A DNA stretch of 64,000 nt from Okapia johnstoni (GCA_024291935.2 CM044322.1:27837405-27901404), one strand, 5' to 3'. Counted from the first letter of the stretch, positions 41,088 through 53,755 are shown. A program made the numbers and translations. The notes: generated by a model from the sequence alone, not told the origin.

Positions 41088-42816
41088 TCAATGCAAAGAA
41101 ATAGATGAAAACAATAAAATGGGAAAGACTAGAGATTTCTTCAAGAAAATTAGAGATACCAAGGGAACATTTCATGCAAAGATGGGCTCAATAAAGGACA
41201 GAAACGGTATGGAACTAACAGAAGCAGAAGATATTAAGAAAAACTGGCAAGAATACAAAGAACCACACAAAAAAGGCCTTAATGACCTGGATAACCACAA
41301 TGATGTGGTCACCTAGAGCTGGACATCCTGGAGGGTGAAGTCAAGTGGGCCTTAGGAAGCATTACCACAAACAAAGCTGGTGGAGGTGATGAATTCTAAC
41401 TGAGCTATTTCAAATCCTAAATGATGATGCTGTGAATGTGCTGTCTGTACTCAATATGCCAGCAAACGTGGAAAACTCAGAAGTGGCCACCAGACTGGAC
41501 AAGGTCAGTTTTCATTCCAATCCCAAAGAAAGGCAATGCCAAAGAATCTTCAAACTACCACACAATTACACTCATCTCACATGCTAGCAAAGTACTGCTC
41601 AAAACTCTCCAAGCCAGGCCTTAACAGTACCTGAACCGAGAACTTCCAGACGTTCAAGCTGGATATAGAAAAGGCAGAGGAAGCAGAGATCAAACTACGA
41701 ACATCTGCTGGATCACTGACAAAGCAAGAGAACTCCAGAAAAACATTTACTTCTGTTCATTGACTATGCCAAAGCCTTTGACTATGTGGACCACAACAAA
41801 CTGTGGAAAATTTTTAACGAGATGGGAATACCAGACGACCTTACCTGCCTGCTGTGAAACCTGAGTGCAGGCCAAGAAGTAACAGAACCGGACATGGAAC
41901 AATGGACTAGCTCCAAACTGGGAAAGGAGTACATCAAGGCTGTGTATTTTCACCCTGCTTATTTAACTTACATGCAGAGTACATCATGGGAAATGCTGGA
42001 CTGGATGAAGCACAAGCTGGAATCAAGACTGCTGGGAGAAATATCAATAACCTCAGTTATGCAGATGACACCACCCTTATGGCAGAAAGCGAAGAGGAAC
42101 TAAAGAGCTTCTTGATGAAAGTGAAAGAGAAGAGTGAAAAAGCTGGCTTAAAACTCAACATTCAAAAAACTAAGATCATGGCATCGGGTCCCATCACTTC
42201 ATCGGAAATAGATGGGGAAACAATGGAAAGAGTGACAGATTGTATTTTCTTGGGCTCCAAAATCACTGTAGATGGTGACTGCAAAGCCATGAAATTAAAA
42301 GACACTTGCTCCTTGGAAGAAAAGTTATGACAAACCTAGATATCATATTAAAAAGCAGAGACGTTCCTTTACCAACAAAGGTCCATACAGTCAAAGCTAT
42401 GGTTTTTCCAGTAGTCATATATGTACGTGAGAGTTGGACTATAAAGAAAGCTGAGCACCGAAGAATTGATGCTTTTGAACTGTGGTGTTGGAGAAGGCTT
42501 TTGATAGCCCCCTGGTCTGCAAGGAGATCAAATCCTGAATGTTCATTGGAAGGACTGATGCTGAAGCTGAAGCTCCGATACTCTGGCCACCTGATGCAAA
42601 GAACTGAGTCACTGGAAAAGACCCTGATGCTGGGAAAGACTGAAAGCAGGAGAAGGGGACGACAGAGGATGAGATGGTTGGGTGGCATCTCCAACTTGAT
42701 GAACATGAGTTTGAGCAAGCTCCGGGAGTTGGTGATGGACAGGGCAGCCTGGTGTGCTGCAGTCCATGGGTTCGCAAAGAGTCAGACATGACTGAGCGAC
42801 TTAACTGAACTGAAGG
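41088..42816 (+). mobile_element. BovB LINE, largest copy (about 1.7 kb), reverse transcriptase broken
   Basis: This non-LTR retrotransposon fragment runs from the region before the reverse transcriptase to the 3' end. The first frame (41074-41316) includes MGKTRDFFKKIRDTKGTFHA. The reverse-transcriptase motif A text (attgactatgccaaagcctt) lies at about 41759-41778, and the YADD box at 42058-42069. Stops and frameshifts separate at least four frames, so it is not active. The C-terminal frame at 42306-42791 retains [14 protein letters not shown] and [11 protein letters not shown] possible short target duplication (ggtctcaat/ggactcaat) flanks it. Confidence 0.95.
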
Positions 42817-42824
42817 ACTCAATA

Positions 42825-45800
42825 AAGGAAACTTTTAGGTATTTATTTTAGCCTGGGGCATTGTGAAAACCCCAGGGACACTAAAGGTGCCATGAACTGG
42901 GGAGTCTCTGCATGAAGACTCAAGTCTGGGCCACAAAGCAAAGTGGAGGGGATGACAGGGAGGGGAGGCAGAGCAGCAGGGAGGGGTGCCCCACAAACCA
43001 CCACTGTGGGCCCCACCTCCACCCAGAGCCTCACCCAGCTCTCTGTCCCCCTGCTCTAGGTATGGGTTGTAAAACTGGACAATAATCATAAATTCACCAA
43101 GAGTAGGAATTCATCAAGAAGTGACTTCCTAATCTTTGTGTTCCCAGAACACCCAAGAGGAACTCAGTAAGTGATTACTGCAGGGCATATCCCAGGGCAG
43201 GTGGGACACATATCCTGAGGGATGCACAGGCAGCCCTGAGGACAGGTGCTCGCAGGGACCTGCCATCCCTGTAGGGAGACGGGAGCTGGTGCTGAAGGAC
43301 CCAGGAGACGGTGTTCAGGCCAGACCCTGCCAGTGGCACAGAGAGCATCAGAAACACTCACCAGAGAAGGCCCAGGATGCAATACTTGTGTGGTATCCTG
43401 CCCCAAACACAAAATCTAAATCTAACCCCGAGAAAGCCCAGACAGATCCAAAGAAGGGTCATTCTCTACGACAACCAGCCTGCACTCTTTAAAATGTCAA
43501 GGGAAAGGACAACAAAGGCAGGCTGTTTGTGATTAAAAAAGAACAAACCCGACCTCTAGATGCAACATGTATTCCCGGACTAACTGGATCCAGACAGGGA
43601 GGAAGAGCTGTAAAGACAGTACGGGGACAACCAAAGAAATGTGGAGAAAGCAGACGGCTATCAGTGTTCAACTTACTGATTTTAATAGCTGAACTGTGCT
43701 TATATAAAAACATGTCTGTGTTCTCAAAACATATGCACTGAAGTATTTAGTGGTAATGGGGAAAAAGTGATGTAAATGTTGCACTCTACTTCATGATATA
43801 TTTACATTTGTTTTAAAATACAGTGGCGTGTGCACTAGGAGAGTAGGCACACAGGGCCTGGCTGGCAGCGAGGAGCACGTCCTCCACCAGGTGACAGCTG
43901 GAACCCCGCGGCCCCCTTCTGGCAGCACCCCCAGAGCCAGGCCTTCATGTGGGGGAGGTGACCTTAGCAGGGCTGGTTCTTTGCTCAGAAGTGCAGTGTT
44001 CCTCGAAGAGGCCTGGGGAGACAGGAGGCAGTAAGGTGCTGTGCCCTCTCCCTGGTTCACTACCCACTGTTGTAAAGAAAAACTTTGTTTTTCTGGAAGT
44101 TGATGGAATGAGCCCAGCAGAGAGAGGAGGAAACTAAGGAGAGCTCAGCAGAGGAAACAGCAATCACCCCTCGGAGATTTGCAGAAATACACAGGTAGGG
44201 GACGCCTAGGGCCACACAGCGCCCCCATAGCCCTGCTGTGCACCAGCCCCACCCCAGGCCTCACCCTGCTGAGGTGTCCTGGGCCTGCAGGGTGCTGGGC
44301 TGTACCCCCTACAAGTTGCAACAACCCCAAATGTCCTTCCCTGCCACCTATCAGCGGAGCCGTGCCCAGACTTCAGGCTCCCGACAAGCCGAAGGCAGCA
44401 GAGGCAGCAGCACAGCAGGGGGGAGTTACCAGGTAAGTAAGCTGCTAGCATGGAGGAACTTCACGGGAACATGACTGGAGTCAGACCCCTGCCTCCGTGA
44501 GAGCACATGGGCAAATTCAGACAGAGGTGTCGCCCGAGTGCCTGCTACCTTGGAAAGGAGGCGGGGGCTGCTGGCTGCCAGAGCAAACACACGGACACTT
44601 GACACAGGTAACTAAACGCTCTACCAAATGCCCACTGAGGAGACCTAAATGCCTTTTTCGTGACTGGATACACGGTGCTCATGTTCTGGTATTTTTCACA
44701 TACTGCTGTCCTGTTAACTACAAGAGAACTTAAAATTAAACCGAAGAACAAACAACTCCTTGCCCTCAAAGAGGTTATTTTTAGACCCTCCTCAGCACAA
44801 CTTCCACAAAAGAATTCTCCTTCCAAGGTACTTCTACTAATGATACACGGACATTCTAATTTCAAGTATCACAATGAGATTTCTAAGGGAATTTAACTTG
44901 GAAGAATTTAGAAAGCCTATCTATTCTTCTTGTGTATAGAATGCCCCATTAGCTTAGTGTATGTTAGCACATAACTGGTAACAGACGATCTTAAAGGAAA
45001 ACATGACACAGAACGTTTTTTCTGTGGAGGCCGTGCTGCACAGCAGTTAAAATCAAAGGTTCCGTGACTCCAGGCTGCTGCTCTGCTGGTGAGGCCTGCA
45101 GATGCCACGCTGGCCAAAAGATCAGCGCAGGAGTGGTGGCAGTTTCCTGTAGAGGCCCACCCAAGACATGTGCCACAATTCCGGGAGCATTTTCCCATTG
45201 CAAAAGCAGCCACAGACAACACACCGAACAGACGTCGGCACTCCAAGAAAACTGTCTGTGAACACAAACTTGAATTTCATATCACTTACCCATGCCACAA
45301 AATAGCCTCCTTTCCATTTTTTCACTATTTTAAAAAGGAAGAACCATTCTGAGCTCATAGGACACACACACACAGAGATGGCAGGCCAGAGTTTGCCAAC
45401 CTCTGGCTCACAGGACGGTGCCTGGCAACTATTATCTGGAAAAACAGCCTGTAAATCCCAGTCTCAGACCCAACACTTGGCCCGCACTTTATCACAATGG
45501 TGTTCCCTTGCTGGCCAAGTCTGCTCCTACTGCTCTGCAGTGGCATCTGTCAGACGGAGGAGAGCATGCACACTTCAGAGGTACCTGACACTCGTACAGT
45601 CCAGGAGATGGGCTTTGAGTCTTTAAATAAAGCTATGCAATCTTGCCAATTAACTGTGGAAAACCCACTATACAAAAGATTCCCCTGCTACACGTGAATG
45701 GACACCTAAAGTAGAATTCTACCTCTGACAATTTACACTATTGGCAAGGAAGCTCCATTTCGGCTGACAGTCCCCTGTGCCCTGGAGGCTCATTACAGCT

Positions 45801-46080
45801 GCTCATGGGTCTCTGCACTCTATGACTGTGACTTCAAGTTGTTACAGCTACCAGTACCTTGACCAAGTACATTTCACTTGGTCTTCAGTTCTGCCATACT
45901 GCCCCCTGAAGCCTTCCTGAAGAGTGTTACTATCTAACACTGAGAAGTACTGTCACCAAAAACCAATAGATTGCAGCTGTGGTGTCAATAAAAACACACA
46001 AAAAGCATACACTGCATCCATTCTTATACAACAACTAGTGAAAGGATGCAGGAAAAAACAAGAATATAAGACGCCACAAG
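42825..46080. other. Intronic sequence, nothing recognised
   Basis: It includes moderately GC-rich text at 42850-43060, 43160-43420 and 43840-44440, none dense in CpG. Several short overlapping open frames occur but share no protein-like features. Confidence 0.5.
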
Positions 46081-46195
46081 AGAATTTCAAGGTGGTCCAG
46101 CAGTTAGAACGCCACTCTCTCACTGCTGCAGATCCAGGTTCCAACCCTAGAAGGGGAATGAAAATCCCGCAAGCCATGCAGCATGGCCAAAACAC
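46081..46195 (+). mobile_element. CHR-type SINE, strongly diverged
   Basis: The text aatttcaaggtggtccagca, gttagaacgccactctctca and gatccaggttccaaccctag matches the tRNA-like head and box of the family, with many changes. Confidence 0.65.
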
Positions 46196-46512
46196 AAAGT
46201 GCTACAAAGGAGCAGACTACGGCACCAATAAAACTTTTTTACCTCAAAGGCAAACTTACTCAATTATACCTTAGTAAAAATAAAGGCAAACAAACCAAGA
46301 CTATGACATTTCTACAATATGCTCATTACAATCAAGCTAACTTTGAGAGCTTCTAATACTTTCAAATGTAAATAATCTGCTTTTAAATTTCTTCCAAAGT
46401 GAAAATATCTTTTTCCTAATAATCATGATCTTGGTGCTTTTCCACAGAAAAATACAGATAAAGCATTACCTTACTGTACAGCATGTTCTTGTCCCTACCT
46501 ACTCCCAAGAAA

Positions 46513-47267
46513 GTGAAGAAGAACTAAAGAGCCTCTTGATGAAGGTGAAAGAGGAGAGTAAAAAAGTTGGCTTAAAGCTCAACGTTCAGAAAACTAAGAT
46601 CATGGCATCTGGTCCCATCACTTCATGGGAAATAGATGGGGAAACAGTGGAAACAGTGTCAGACTTTATTTTTTTGGGCTCCAGAATCACTGCTGATGGT
46701 GACTGCAACCATGAAATTAAAAGACGCTTACTCCTTGGAAGGAAGGTTATGGCCAACCTAGATAGCATATTTAAAAGCAGAGACGTTACTTTGCCAACAA
46801 AAGTCCATCTAGTCAAGGCTATGGTTTTTCCAGTGGTCATGTATGGATGTGAGAGTTGGACGGTGAAGAAGGCTGAGCACCGAAGAATTGATGCTTTTGA
46901 ACTGTAGTGTTGGAGAAGACTCTTGAGAGTCCCTTGGACTGCAAGGAGATCCAATCAATCCATCCTAAAAGAGACTAATCCTGGGTGTTCATTGGAAGGT
47001 CTGATGTTGAAGCTGAAACTCCAATACTTTGGCCACCTCATGCGAGGGGTTGACTCATTGGAAAAGACCTTAATGCTGGGTAGGATTGGGGGCGGGAGGA
47101 GAAGGGGACAACAGAGGATGAGATGGTTGGATGGCATCACCGACTCGATGGACATGGGTTTGGGTAGACTCCGGGAGCTGGTGATGGACAGAGAGGCCTG
47201 GCATGCTGCAATTCACGGGGTCGCAAAGAGTTGGACACGACTGAGCGACTGAACTGAACTGAACTGA
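46513..47267 (+). mobile_element. BovB LINE, 5'-truncated, perfect 12-bp target-site duplication
   Basis: A clean insertion: the duplication actcccaagaaa lies at 46501-46512 and 47268-47279, and the 3' end carries the typical (gaact)n tail. It begins at the gtgaagaagaactaaagagc position, just after the YADD region. The plus-strand coding frame is open from the 5' end to a single TAG at 46905-46907 (a TGG Trp codon in the other copies) and continues in the same frame to 47252. It therefore differs from a continuous C-terminal ORF2 frame by one nonsense change. Confidence 0.96.
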
Positions 47268-47464
47268 ACTCCCAAGAAACAACACCCACTCCACAGGATG
47301 AACAGGCGTGTGAACTTCCCTTCAGACCCTGTTTGCTGCACTGTGGTCATCTCCTCAGGACAACGAAGAAGGGCCACCTCAAACCTTTGAGCAGCCCCAC
47401 AGGGTTCTGCGTGCACCTTAGTCTAACCAGTCCCTGCAGATGGGCCCTCAGACTCACCCACTCA

Positions 47465-47560
47465 GTCTTCTAAGTGTTTTTGAAATGTACTATGTTTCAG
47501 GCACTGTTCCAGGATATGTCAGGGAATAAAAAAGACAACAATCTATACCCCCTGGAAATA
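47465..47560 (-). repeat. L2 trace, antisense
   Basis: The text atgtttcaggcactgttcca, followed by a stretch resembling gataaacaacagacaaaaat, fits the antisense L2 3' end. It is short and diverged. Confidence 0.45.
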
Positions 47561-47634
47561 TATTCAAAATATGTTGAGATACATAAAAGTACATAAAGTA
47601 TAATGCCATTTATGTTTAAATAAAAACTACCTAT

Positions 47635-47979
47635 GGACTTCCCTGGTGACTCAGTGGTAAAGAAACTGCCTGCCCATGCAGGAGACATGAGTTTGATCCC
47701 TGACCTGGGAAGACCCCAGGTGCTGCAGAGCAACCAAATTTGTGTGCCACAACTATTGACCTAGTTCCTAGAGCCTGGGAGCCACAACTACTGCAGCCCT
47801 TGAGCTCTAGAGCCCATGCTCTGCAACAAGAGAAGTCACGACAATGAGAATCCAGAGCACCACAACAACCGAGTAGCCCCTGCTCACTGCAAATAGAGAA
47901 AAAGCCTGAGCAGCAGTGAAGACCCAGAACAGCCCAAAATAAGACCAAGTGTAGCCAAATAAACGTTTCTTTTAAAAAA
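47635..47979 (+). mobile_element. CHR-type SINE (long variant)
   Basis: The head is ggacttccctggtgactcag. A long body with repeated gagcccatgctctgcaacaa and gaagtcacgacaatgagaat elements follows, then aagcctgagcagcagtgaag and an A-rich end. Confidence 0.92.
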
Positions 47980-48013
47980 ATTACCAATGTGTATATTTTA
48001 AAGAAAGATCTGT

Positions 48014-48147
48014 GGGGACTTCCCTGGCAGTCCAGTGGTTAAGACTCCAAACTTCCAATGCAGGGGGCACAGTTTGGATCCCTGATCCAGGAACTAAGAT
48101 CCCACATGCAATTCGGTACAACCAAAAAATTTTTTACAAAAAAAAAA
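48014..48147 (+). mobile_element. CHR-type SINE (short variant)
   Basis: ggggacttccctggcagtcc leads, followed by ggaactaagatcccacatgc and an A tail. Flanking aaagatct on both sides may be its target duplication. Confidence 0.9.
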
Positions 48148-48171
48148 GATCTCTGCCCTTATGGAACTTAT

Positions 48172-48332
48172 GGGTTTCACTGGTGTCTCAGTGGTAAAGA
48201 ATCCGCTTGCCAGTGCAGGAGACATGGATTCAATTCCAGGGTCAGGAAGACCTGGAGAAGGAAATGGCAACCCATTCCAGTATTCTTGCCTGGCAAATCC
48301 CACATACAGAGGAGCCTGGTGGGCTATAGTCC
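48172..48332 (+). mobile_element. Bov-tA SINE, sense copy, 3'-shortened
   Basis: The tRNA-like head (ggtttcactggtgtctcagt) and BovA half (aatggcaacccattccagta) are present up to gggctatagtcc. The final gactgagcgac part is missing. Confidence 0.9.
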
Positions 48333-48539
48333 AAACTACTGACCATTTTTTGTTTTCTGATCAAAAATTCTAGGTGAAGATTTCTAACAAACTGTTTTTA
48401 ATATTTTATTTTTATAACTAATGTCATAGTAAGGATTCTCTTACTTTATTCCTCCATGAATAAATTTCTAAAAATAAACTTGCTGAACAGTTTAGTTTGG
48501 AAATGTTCTTTTTATACTACGCATATTAATCTTATCATA

Positions 48540-49230
48540 TATATGTCTATTTCTAATATTTTCTCCAATTTGCTTGTCATTGAACTACAGTTCGTCTATT
48601 ATCGGGGCTTCCCAAGTGGTCCAGTGGTTAGGACTCTGCCCTTCCACTACCAAGGGCACAGGTTCAATCCCTGGTTGGGGAACTAAGATCCCACATGCTG
48701 AGTGGCACAGCCAACGCCCCCCTAAAAAAGTTCCTCTATCAGATGTCTTTTGCTATAGGTACATTCTGAGTATTCAAGCAGATAATCTTTTATGGCTTAG
48801 AGCCTTAGTATCACGCTAAGAAACCCTTTCCCCAAACACCCCACCTCAAAGGCTATAAAACATTTCTTATAATATTTTTTTAGTATTTCCGTATTTTTAA
48901 TTTTTACATTTAAATCTTTAATCCAGTCAGAATCTCTATGTGCTACAAAATATATAGAGCTTTCAACTATTTTTTCCAATAGACTGCCAGTTAACATCTT
49001 ATCCATTCCCAACCAATTTATAATGTTGCACTAATCATGAACTAAATTCCCATAAATACATAGATCATCATCTAGACTTTGTTCTACCTACCTATGCTTT
49101 ATGGAACTTTCCTGTTTATATCTAATAGAACACTTCCCCCTCATCTTTCTTTTATAAAACTGACTCCTCTCAAATATTTATTCCTCCAGATTAGGTGACA
49201 TTTAAAAAATATCCCAGCATGTACATACAG
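48540..49230 (-). mobile_element. L1 3' region, antisense copy, split by a SINE
   Basis: The order atattttctccaatttgctt, aaaccctttccccaaacacc, atttttacatttaaatcttt and aatccagtcagaatctctat follows antisense L1 3' sequence. A CHR SINE sits inside it at 48604-48728. Confidence 0.65.
48604..48728 (+). mobile_element. CHR-type SINE nested in L1, with target-site duplication
   Basis: The head is ggggcttcccaagtggtcca. An 11-bp duplication with one mismatch (agttcgtctat/agttcctctat) lies at 48589-48599 and 48729-48739. Confidence 0.92.
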
Positions 49231-50536
49231 GAAAACTGCATTCAAATTCTGTAATCAGGTCTATTCAAGTTCTTTTCTCTCTTCAATAATACATCTAAGT
49301 TAGGTTTTATAGCTGACTTAAACATGTTTTCCTCTGAAAAAAGAGGACAGTTTTAGGCTTAACAATCATAAGAAATGACATTGGCCAATTTTCCTAAGAA
49401 CTCAAAAAAATTATTTCTAAAGTTAGTTTCTATAAAGTAGTAAGTTATTTATCAAAATAAGCAAGCTTCTGTAAGACCTGTGGGTCTTGTCAATGAACCT
49501 ATGCTCTTGGACTTTCTGACCATTCATTATCTTAGAGTGGCTCAAATTACTGACCTCCATAATAACACTAAAAACAGCAGCTCACTCTAAAGCAACCATT
49601 ATTTCAAGTAAGCATTCAGGGCAAAGAGCTTAACTGCAGGCATGGACTATGGCCCTGGTCTTTCTCCCCTGGGTATCTCTGAGGTAGCCGAGGTCACGGG
49701 AGGGCAGGCACAGCAGCCCAGGTTCACCTGGAGCTGGAGCCTTCTTCTCGGGCCCTGCTTCCTCCCCCGGGGAATCTCAGCCATCTCAGCCGAAGGAATA
49801 ATAGGAAAGACAAGGGGGTGGCAGTGAGAGGAACTTGTTTGTCTAATCACAGTTATCCACCAAGTACCTGGTTCCACCTTTCTGCCTCTCCCTCCAGATG
49901 ACCCAATTACCCTCACACTTTCTCCCCCAAGAACGCCCCTGCTTTTGTAAAGAGGCCAGTATGTAAAAAGCTTCAGAGCTCCTTACGTTCCATTTATCAG
50001 GGAATATCTATGTTAGCCTACACCTATTTATAATGATGTTTTGCTGTATGTCTCAGATTAAAAAACAATCTTTTAAGTTTAATCCCTCCCCTTACCAATC
50101 AAAGCCATCTTTCTTGATCTCACCTTGTCTCTTCTAAATCTTAAAATTCTGAGCTTAGTAAGCACTTTATGCAGACTGTTAAGTATAGGAGAGTTGCTGA
50201 AATGACAATAAAGTATTGTTTGCTGAAAGTTAACTAGTTAAATTTATTTTTCAGATATAAATTAAATCTGATGCTAATTCAAATTGCTGTTTAACCTCAC
50301 AAGAGTTAATGAAAATAGGTCTATCACATGTCCCTTGTCACTGGAAACTTGCTCAGTTGGAGGGAGCGGCATACCAATTAGGATGAATTTTGAAACCATG
50401 AGACAAACTGAAACAAAAGCCAATCCAAAGAGCTGGTGCCAGCAATGAGGTAGATAAGAACGTCTTCCCCCTAGCTTTCCTAAAGGGTTCAGCCTTCCAT
50501 TACTGCACCAGTCTCCTCTACCAGCCAGCTTCTAAC
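49231..50536. other. Intronic sequence, nothing recognised
   Basis: AT-rich sequence with no repeat or gene that I can name. Confidence 0.5.
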
Positions 50537-50700
50537 ATCAGCAGTGCTTTGCTTCTCTGAGTGTGGCCCAGGGCCCAGCACCACCAGAGGCACCTGGGGA
50601 CTTGTTAAGGAAGTGCACTCACTTGCCCCCCACCCTCAGCTGAATTAGGATCTGCATCTAACAAGATCCCAGGAGATTCATTCTCAGCTGCACCCAATTA
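50537..50700 (+). mobile_element. MER5A DNA transposon fragment (hAT-Charlie)
   Basis: The text agtgtggcccagggcccagc, cacctggggacttgttaagg and ctgaattaggatctgcatct is collinear with the MER5A consensus. The 3' terminal part is missing. Confidence 0.78.
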
Positions 50701-51293
50701 AACACACGACTTAGGATCTCCCTATTTAAAAACAGAACTCTCCACTGTTCCCACATCACCCACCAACTACAGAGCCCTTTCTTTGGCCCCCTTCTCCCAC
50801 AGCTAACCTTCCTGAAGCCACATCTACATAGATGGTCTCCCCTACCTCAACTCTCATGTTTTAACTCCCCGCAATCTAGCTTTCACTCCCACCACCTGGG
50901 ACCTACAGGTTCTAAGTCTAGGGGACCCTTTCCCCTCACCCCTCATCAGCACTCTATGCAGTGATCCCCACCCTCCTCTTGGGGGATCCCCACCTCTCCT
51001 TCCTTCAGTGGCTGGGTATCTATCCCCTCCTCACTTTACTGCCCATGTGCAGGTACGAGTCTCCATTCACAAGACCTGAAGTCTACTTATGACCTTCAGT
51101 CTCAACTCTAGGACACTACACTTACGAGCCAACACTTGCACTAGTTTTCTATGTCCATTTCAAGTGTTCCAAGCATAGCTCTTTCATCCCCAGTGGACAC
51201 CAAACAAGACTGCACCACCCATCTGGCCTCATCTCAGCACCTGACATAACTGGCTCCTAAGTTTGCAAAGCAAGCACTTAAGAACTATCATAG

Positions 51294-51401
51294 GAGAATT
51301 CCCAGGCAGCCCAGTGTTTAGGCCTCTGTGCTTCTGCTGCAGGGGGGCACAGGTTCAACCCCTGGTCGGGGAACTAAGATCCCACATGCTACATGGCACA
51401 G
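51294..51401 (+). mobile_element. CHR-type SINE ending in a C homopolymer
   Basis: gagaattcccaggcagccca leads, then tggtcggggaactaagatcc. The usual mixed tail is replaced by 15 C residues at 51402-51416. Confidence 0.9.
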
Positions 51402-51416
51402 CCCCCCCCCCCCCCC
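51402..51416 (+). repeat. C homopolymer, 15 bases
   Basis: An uninterrupted C run between the SINE body and an aaataat sequence. Runs of this length are unstable and their exact length may be a sequencing artefact. Confidence 0.8.
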
Positions 51417-51554
51417 AAATAATCATTCTCGGTCATCAGCACAATGGCTGGCTTGAGCTCCACAGCAGAAATGAGTCTATCCACTTATATCCCTTTCCTC
51501 AACCCCCAGGCTTGGCCAAGTCACATCATTTCTCATCAAGTCTCCTTTAAATGA

Positions 51555-52215
51555 TCCTTGCTTCTATTTTTGCTGCAACAATCCATTCTTCATTCGGCAA
51601 TCTGAACCATCTTTTAAAATTCACAGCTTGTCACAGTTCTGCTTAAAACTGTTCACTGGTGTCCCACTGCACCAAAGGGAAAAATACCAATGTTCTTCTA
51701 TGTCACAGCAACCATAAAACGTACTGTTAACGCCAGGGCACTTCTAACAGTCACAGCAGGCACTCCCCTCTTGAATCCTGGCTCAGCAAGAGTAAACTGA
51801 TGCTGTCCTGGGCAACCCGGCCAGGTGACCAAAGCCAGCTTCCTCTCCAACCCGGACTCCCACCATCTTGCTCCTGGGGCATCCAGTTTCAGCACACTTG
51901 CCTCTCACCTCAGGGCCTCTGCAACTGCTATTCTCTGGCACCTGTGACCAGGCTCTTCTCCTACCTGGCTTCTCTTCTGTCAGGGGCCATCTACTCAGAA
52001 TGGCCTTCATCTACTTCTTCTACTTCTTCATCTTCTTCCACTCTGGGTCTCAGGGCACTCACCACAGGTCTGAAACTTGCTTATTCCCTAGTTCGCAATC
52101 TCCCCAAAAAGAATAAAAGATGAGAAGCTATTAACCAGTACTTGCACAGCACCAATCACAGTGTCCTGCTGAAAGTAAGTACATGGCAAATATCTGTTAA
52201 ATAAACTGATGCCTT
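51555..52215 (+). repeat. L2 LINE 3' part, sense copy
   Basis: Order fits L2: ttctgcttaaaactgttcac with a ggtgtcccact-type piece, cctcagggcctctgcaactg, gctattctctggcacctgtg, then the polyadenylation-proximal aagtacatggcaaatatctg and ttaaataaactg. It is old and interrupted by small changes. Confidence 0.7.
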
Positions 52216-52334
52216 TAAGGAGTTCACTTCTGGAATCCATTCCACAGAAAACTTGATAGCAACTGGACATCCTGAAGCAGACGATTCTAAATGTCATGAT
52301 ACAGAGAGCTCAGTGATAGATTAAAAAAAAACAG

Positions 52335-52765
52335 TCACAGATTCTTTGCAGCTCCTCCTGTAAGAACCAGAGTCTTATTTCCCTACACTTCCAGTCTGAG
52401 CTGGGTCTCATAACCTGAGTGGCCAACAGGATGTAACATGGGTGACACTGTGTGCCTTCTAAGGATGGCCACAAAAAGCCGAGCACCTTCTGTTCTTGGC
52501 CCTTGGAACTCAGTTACCATGAGACACCTGAATCAGCTCTCTGTAGAGGCCACATGGAGAACAGAGGTGCAGCATGGCGAAAATCCACACAGATGAGGTG
52601 ATCCCGGAAGTGCAGACCCAGCCCTTGTGCCAGCTGACTGCAAATGCACAGCCTCCCACACAGGGCATGCTGAGCTCTGAGGCCCTGACCTAATTGGCAA
52701 TGGGGAACACACAGCTATTGTGTGAAGTCATCAGGCCTGGGGGCCAGTTAGGCAGCAACAGGAAA
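52335..52765 (+). repeat. Possible MaLR (MLT1-like) LTR remnant
   Basis: gtgccttctaaggatggcca, gagaggccacatgg-like text and gcccttgtgccagctgactg are in the order expected of an MLT1-like LTR. It is too diverged to assign a subfamily, and no internal retroviral genes are seen. Confidence 0.45.
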
Positions 52766-53417
52766 CTGATGGAAGGCCTCCAGGAAGAAGTTTTTCACAA
52801 GCAGAATGCATGTTAGTCGAAGTCACAGTTCGCAGTCTTGGCCCTGTGATGTTCTCGGCCGGCTCCCCCTTGGCGGTTAAGCAACAATCCTGCAGCCCAA
52901 CCTCACCTTATGACAAGTAACTACAGGTGTCTCCAGACAAGAAACAACGAAAACCAGGAGCAAGGGGAGAACACTGCCTGCATCTCCCAGGGGCCTGGCA
53001 CTTCCACAAGAGAAGGAAGGGGCTACCGCTCACGTGCAGAAGGGGTGTGCTCTGTGCCATCTCCCCTCCACATCTGATCTGGGTTGACCCGTGTGTCCCC
53101 TTTCCTCCTCCCTGGTCCTCAAAGGACAGCTGGTAGAATGGACATTGGCAGTAGCCTCTACCTACTCCTGTGAAAATTACCCCCAAGGACGTCATTCTTT
53201 TGTTCCCATGACAGAAAAACAAGACAGCCACAAAAAACAAAACTTGGCTTAAGGGCCCTTCCAGCACAGGGCCTGCCTTGGCTCCCCAGACATTCAACAC
53301 CCTAGCTGGTGAATGGGCTCCACAGACCCAGAAAACAGGGTTGACTGCTGCTAGTCAAAATGAACATGCTTTAAGCACAGCAAGTTTAGGAACCCTGTGT
53401 ATTTAAAAAAAAAAAAA

Positions 53418-53755
53418 AAGTAAAATATTTAAAAGTAAATCTGATTACAGGAAAGGAGAAATATCGTATGATATCCCTCATACAGGGAATCAAAAAGACT
53501 CACAGACTGAGAAAGTACTTACAGTTGCTGCAGGGAAGGGATAGTTAGGGAGTTCTCTACACACTGCTATACTTAACATGGATAACCAACCAGAACCTGT
53601 CGTATAGCACATGGAACTGCTCAATGCTATGTGCTGGCCTGGATAGGAGGGGAGTTTGGAGGAGAATGGATACATGTGTACGGATGGCCAAGTCCCTTCA
53701 CTGTTCACCTGAAACTATCACAATATTGCTAATTGGCTATACTACAATACAAAAG
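53418..53755 (+). mobile_element. L1 3'-end fragment, sense copy
   Basis: The text atatcgtatgatatccctca, gactcacagactgagaaagt, gctatacttaacatggataa and attggctatactacaataca follows the ruminant L1 3' end. A 16-base A run precedes it at 53403-53418. Confidence 0.88.

Noticed and set aside
40612..42816. Twin-priming (5' inversion) as the origin of the head-on BovB pair
   Set aside because: Both pieces contain the element's 3' end, whereas twin priming gives one 3' end and an inverted 5' piece. Two insertions are simpler.
42850..44440. GC-rich stretches considered as CpG-island promoters
   Set aside because: CpG dinucleotides are sparse. The GC content comes mostly from CCC, GGG and CAG-type text.
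46425..47252. BovB frames considered as a possible host gene
   Set aside because: They match the C-terminal part of the BovB LINE ORF2, with target duplication and tail. It is a retrotransposon fragment.
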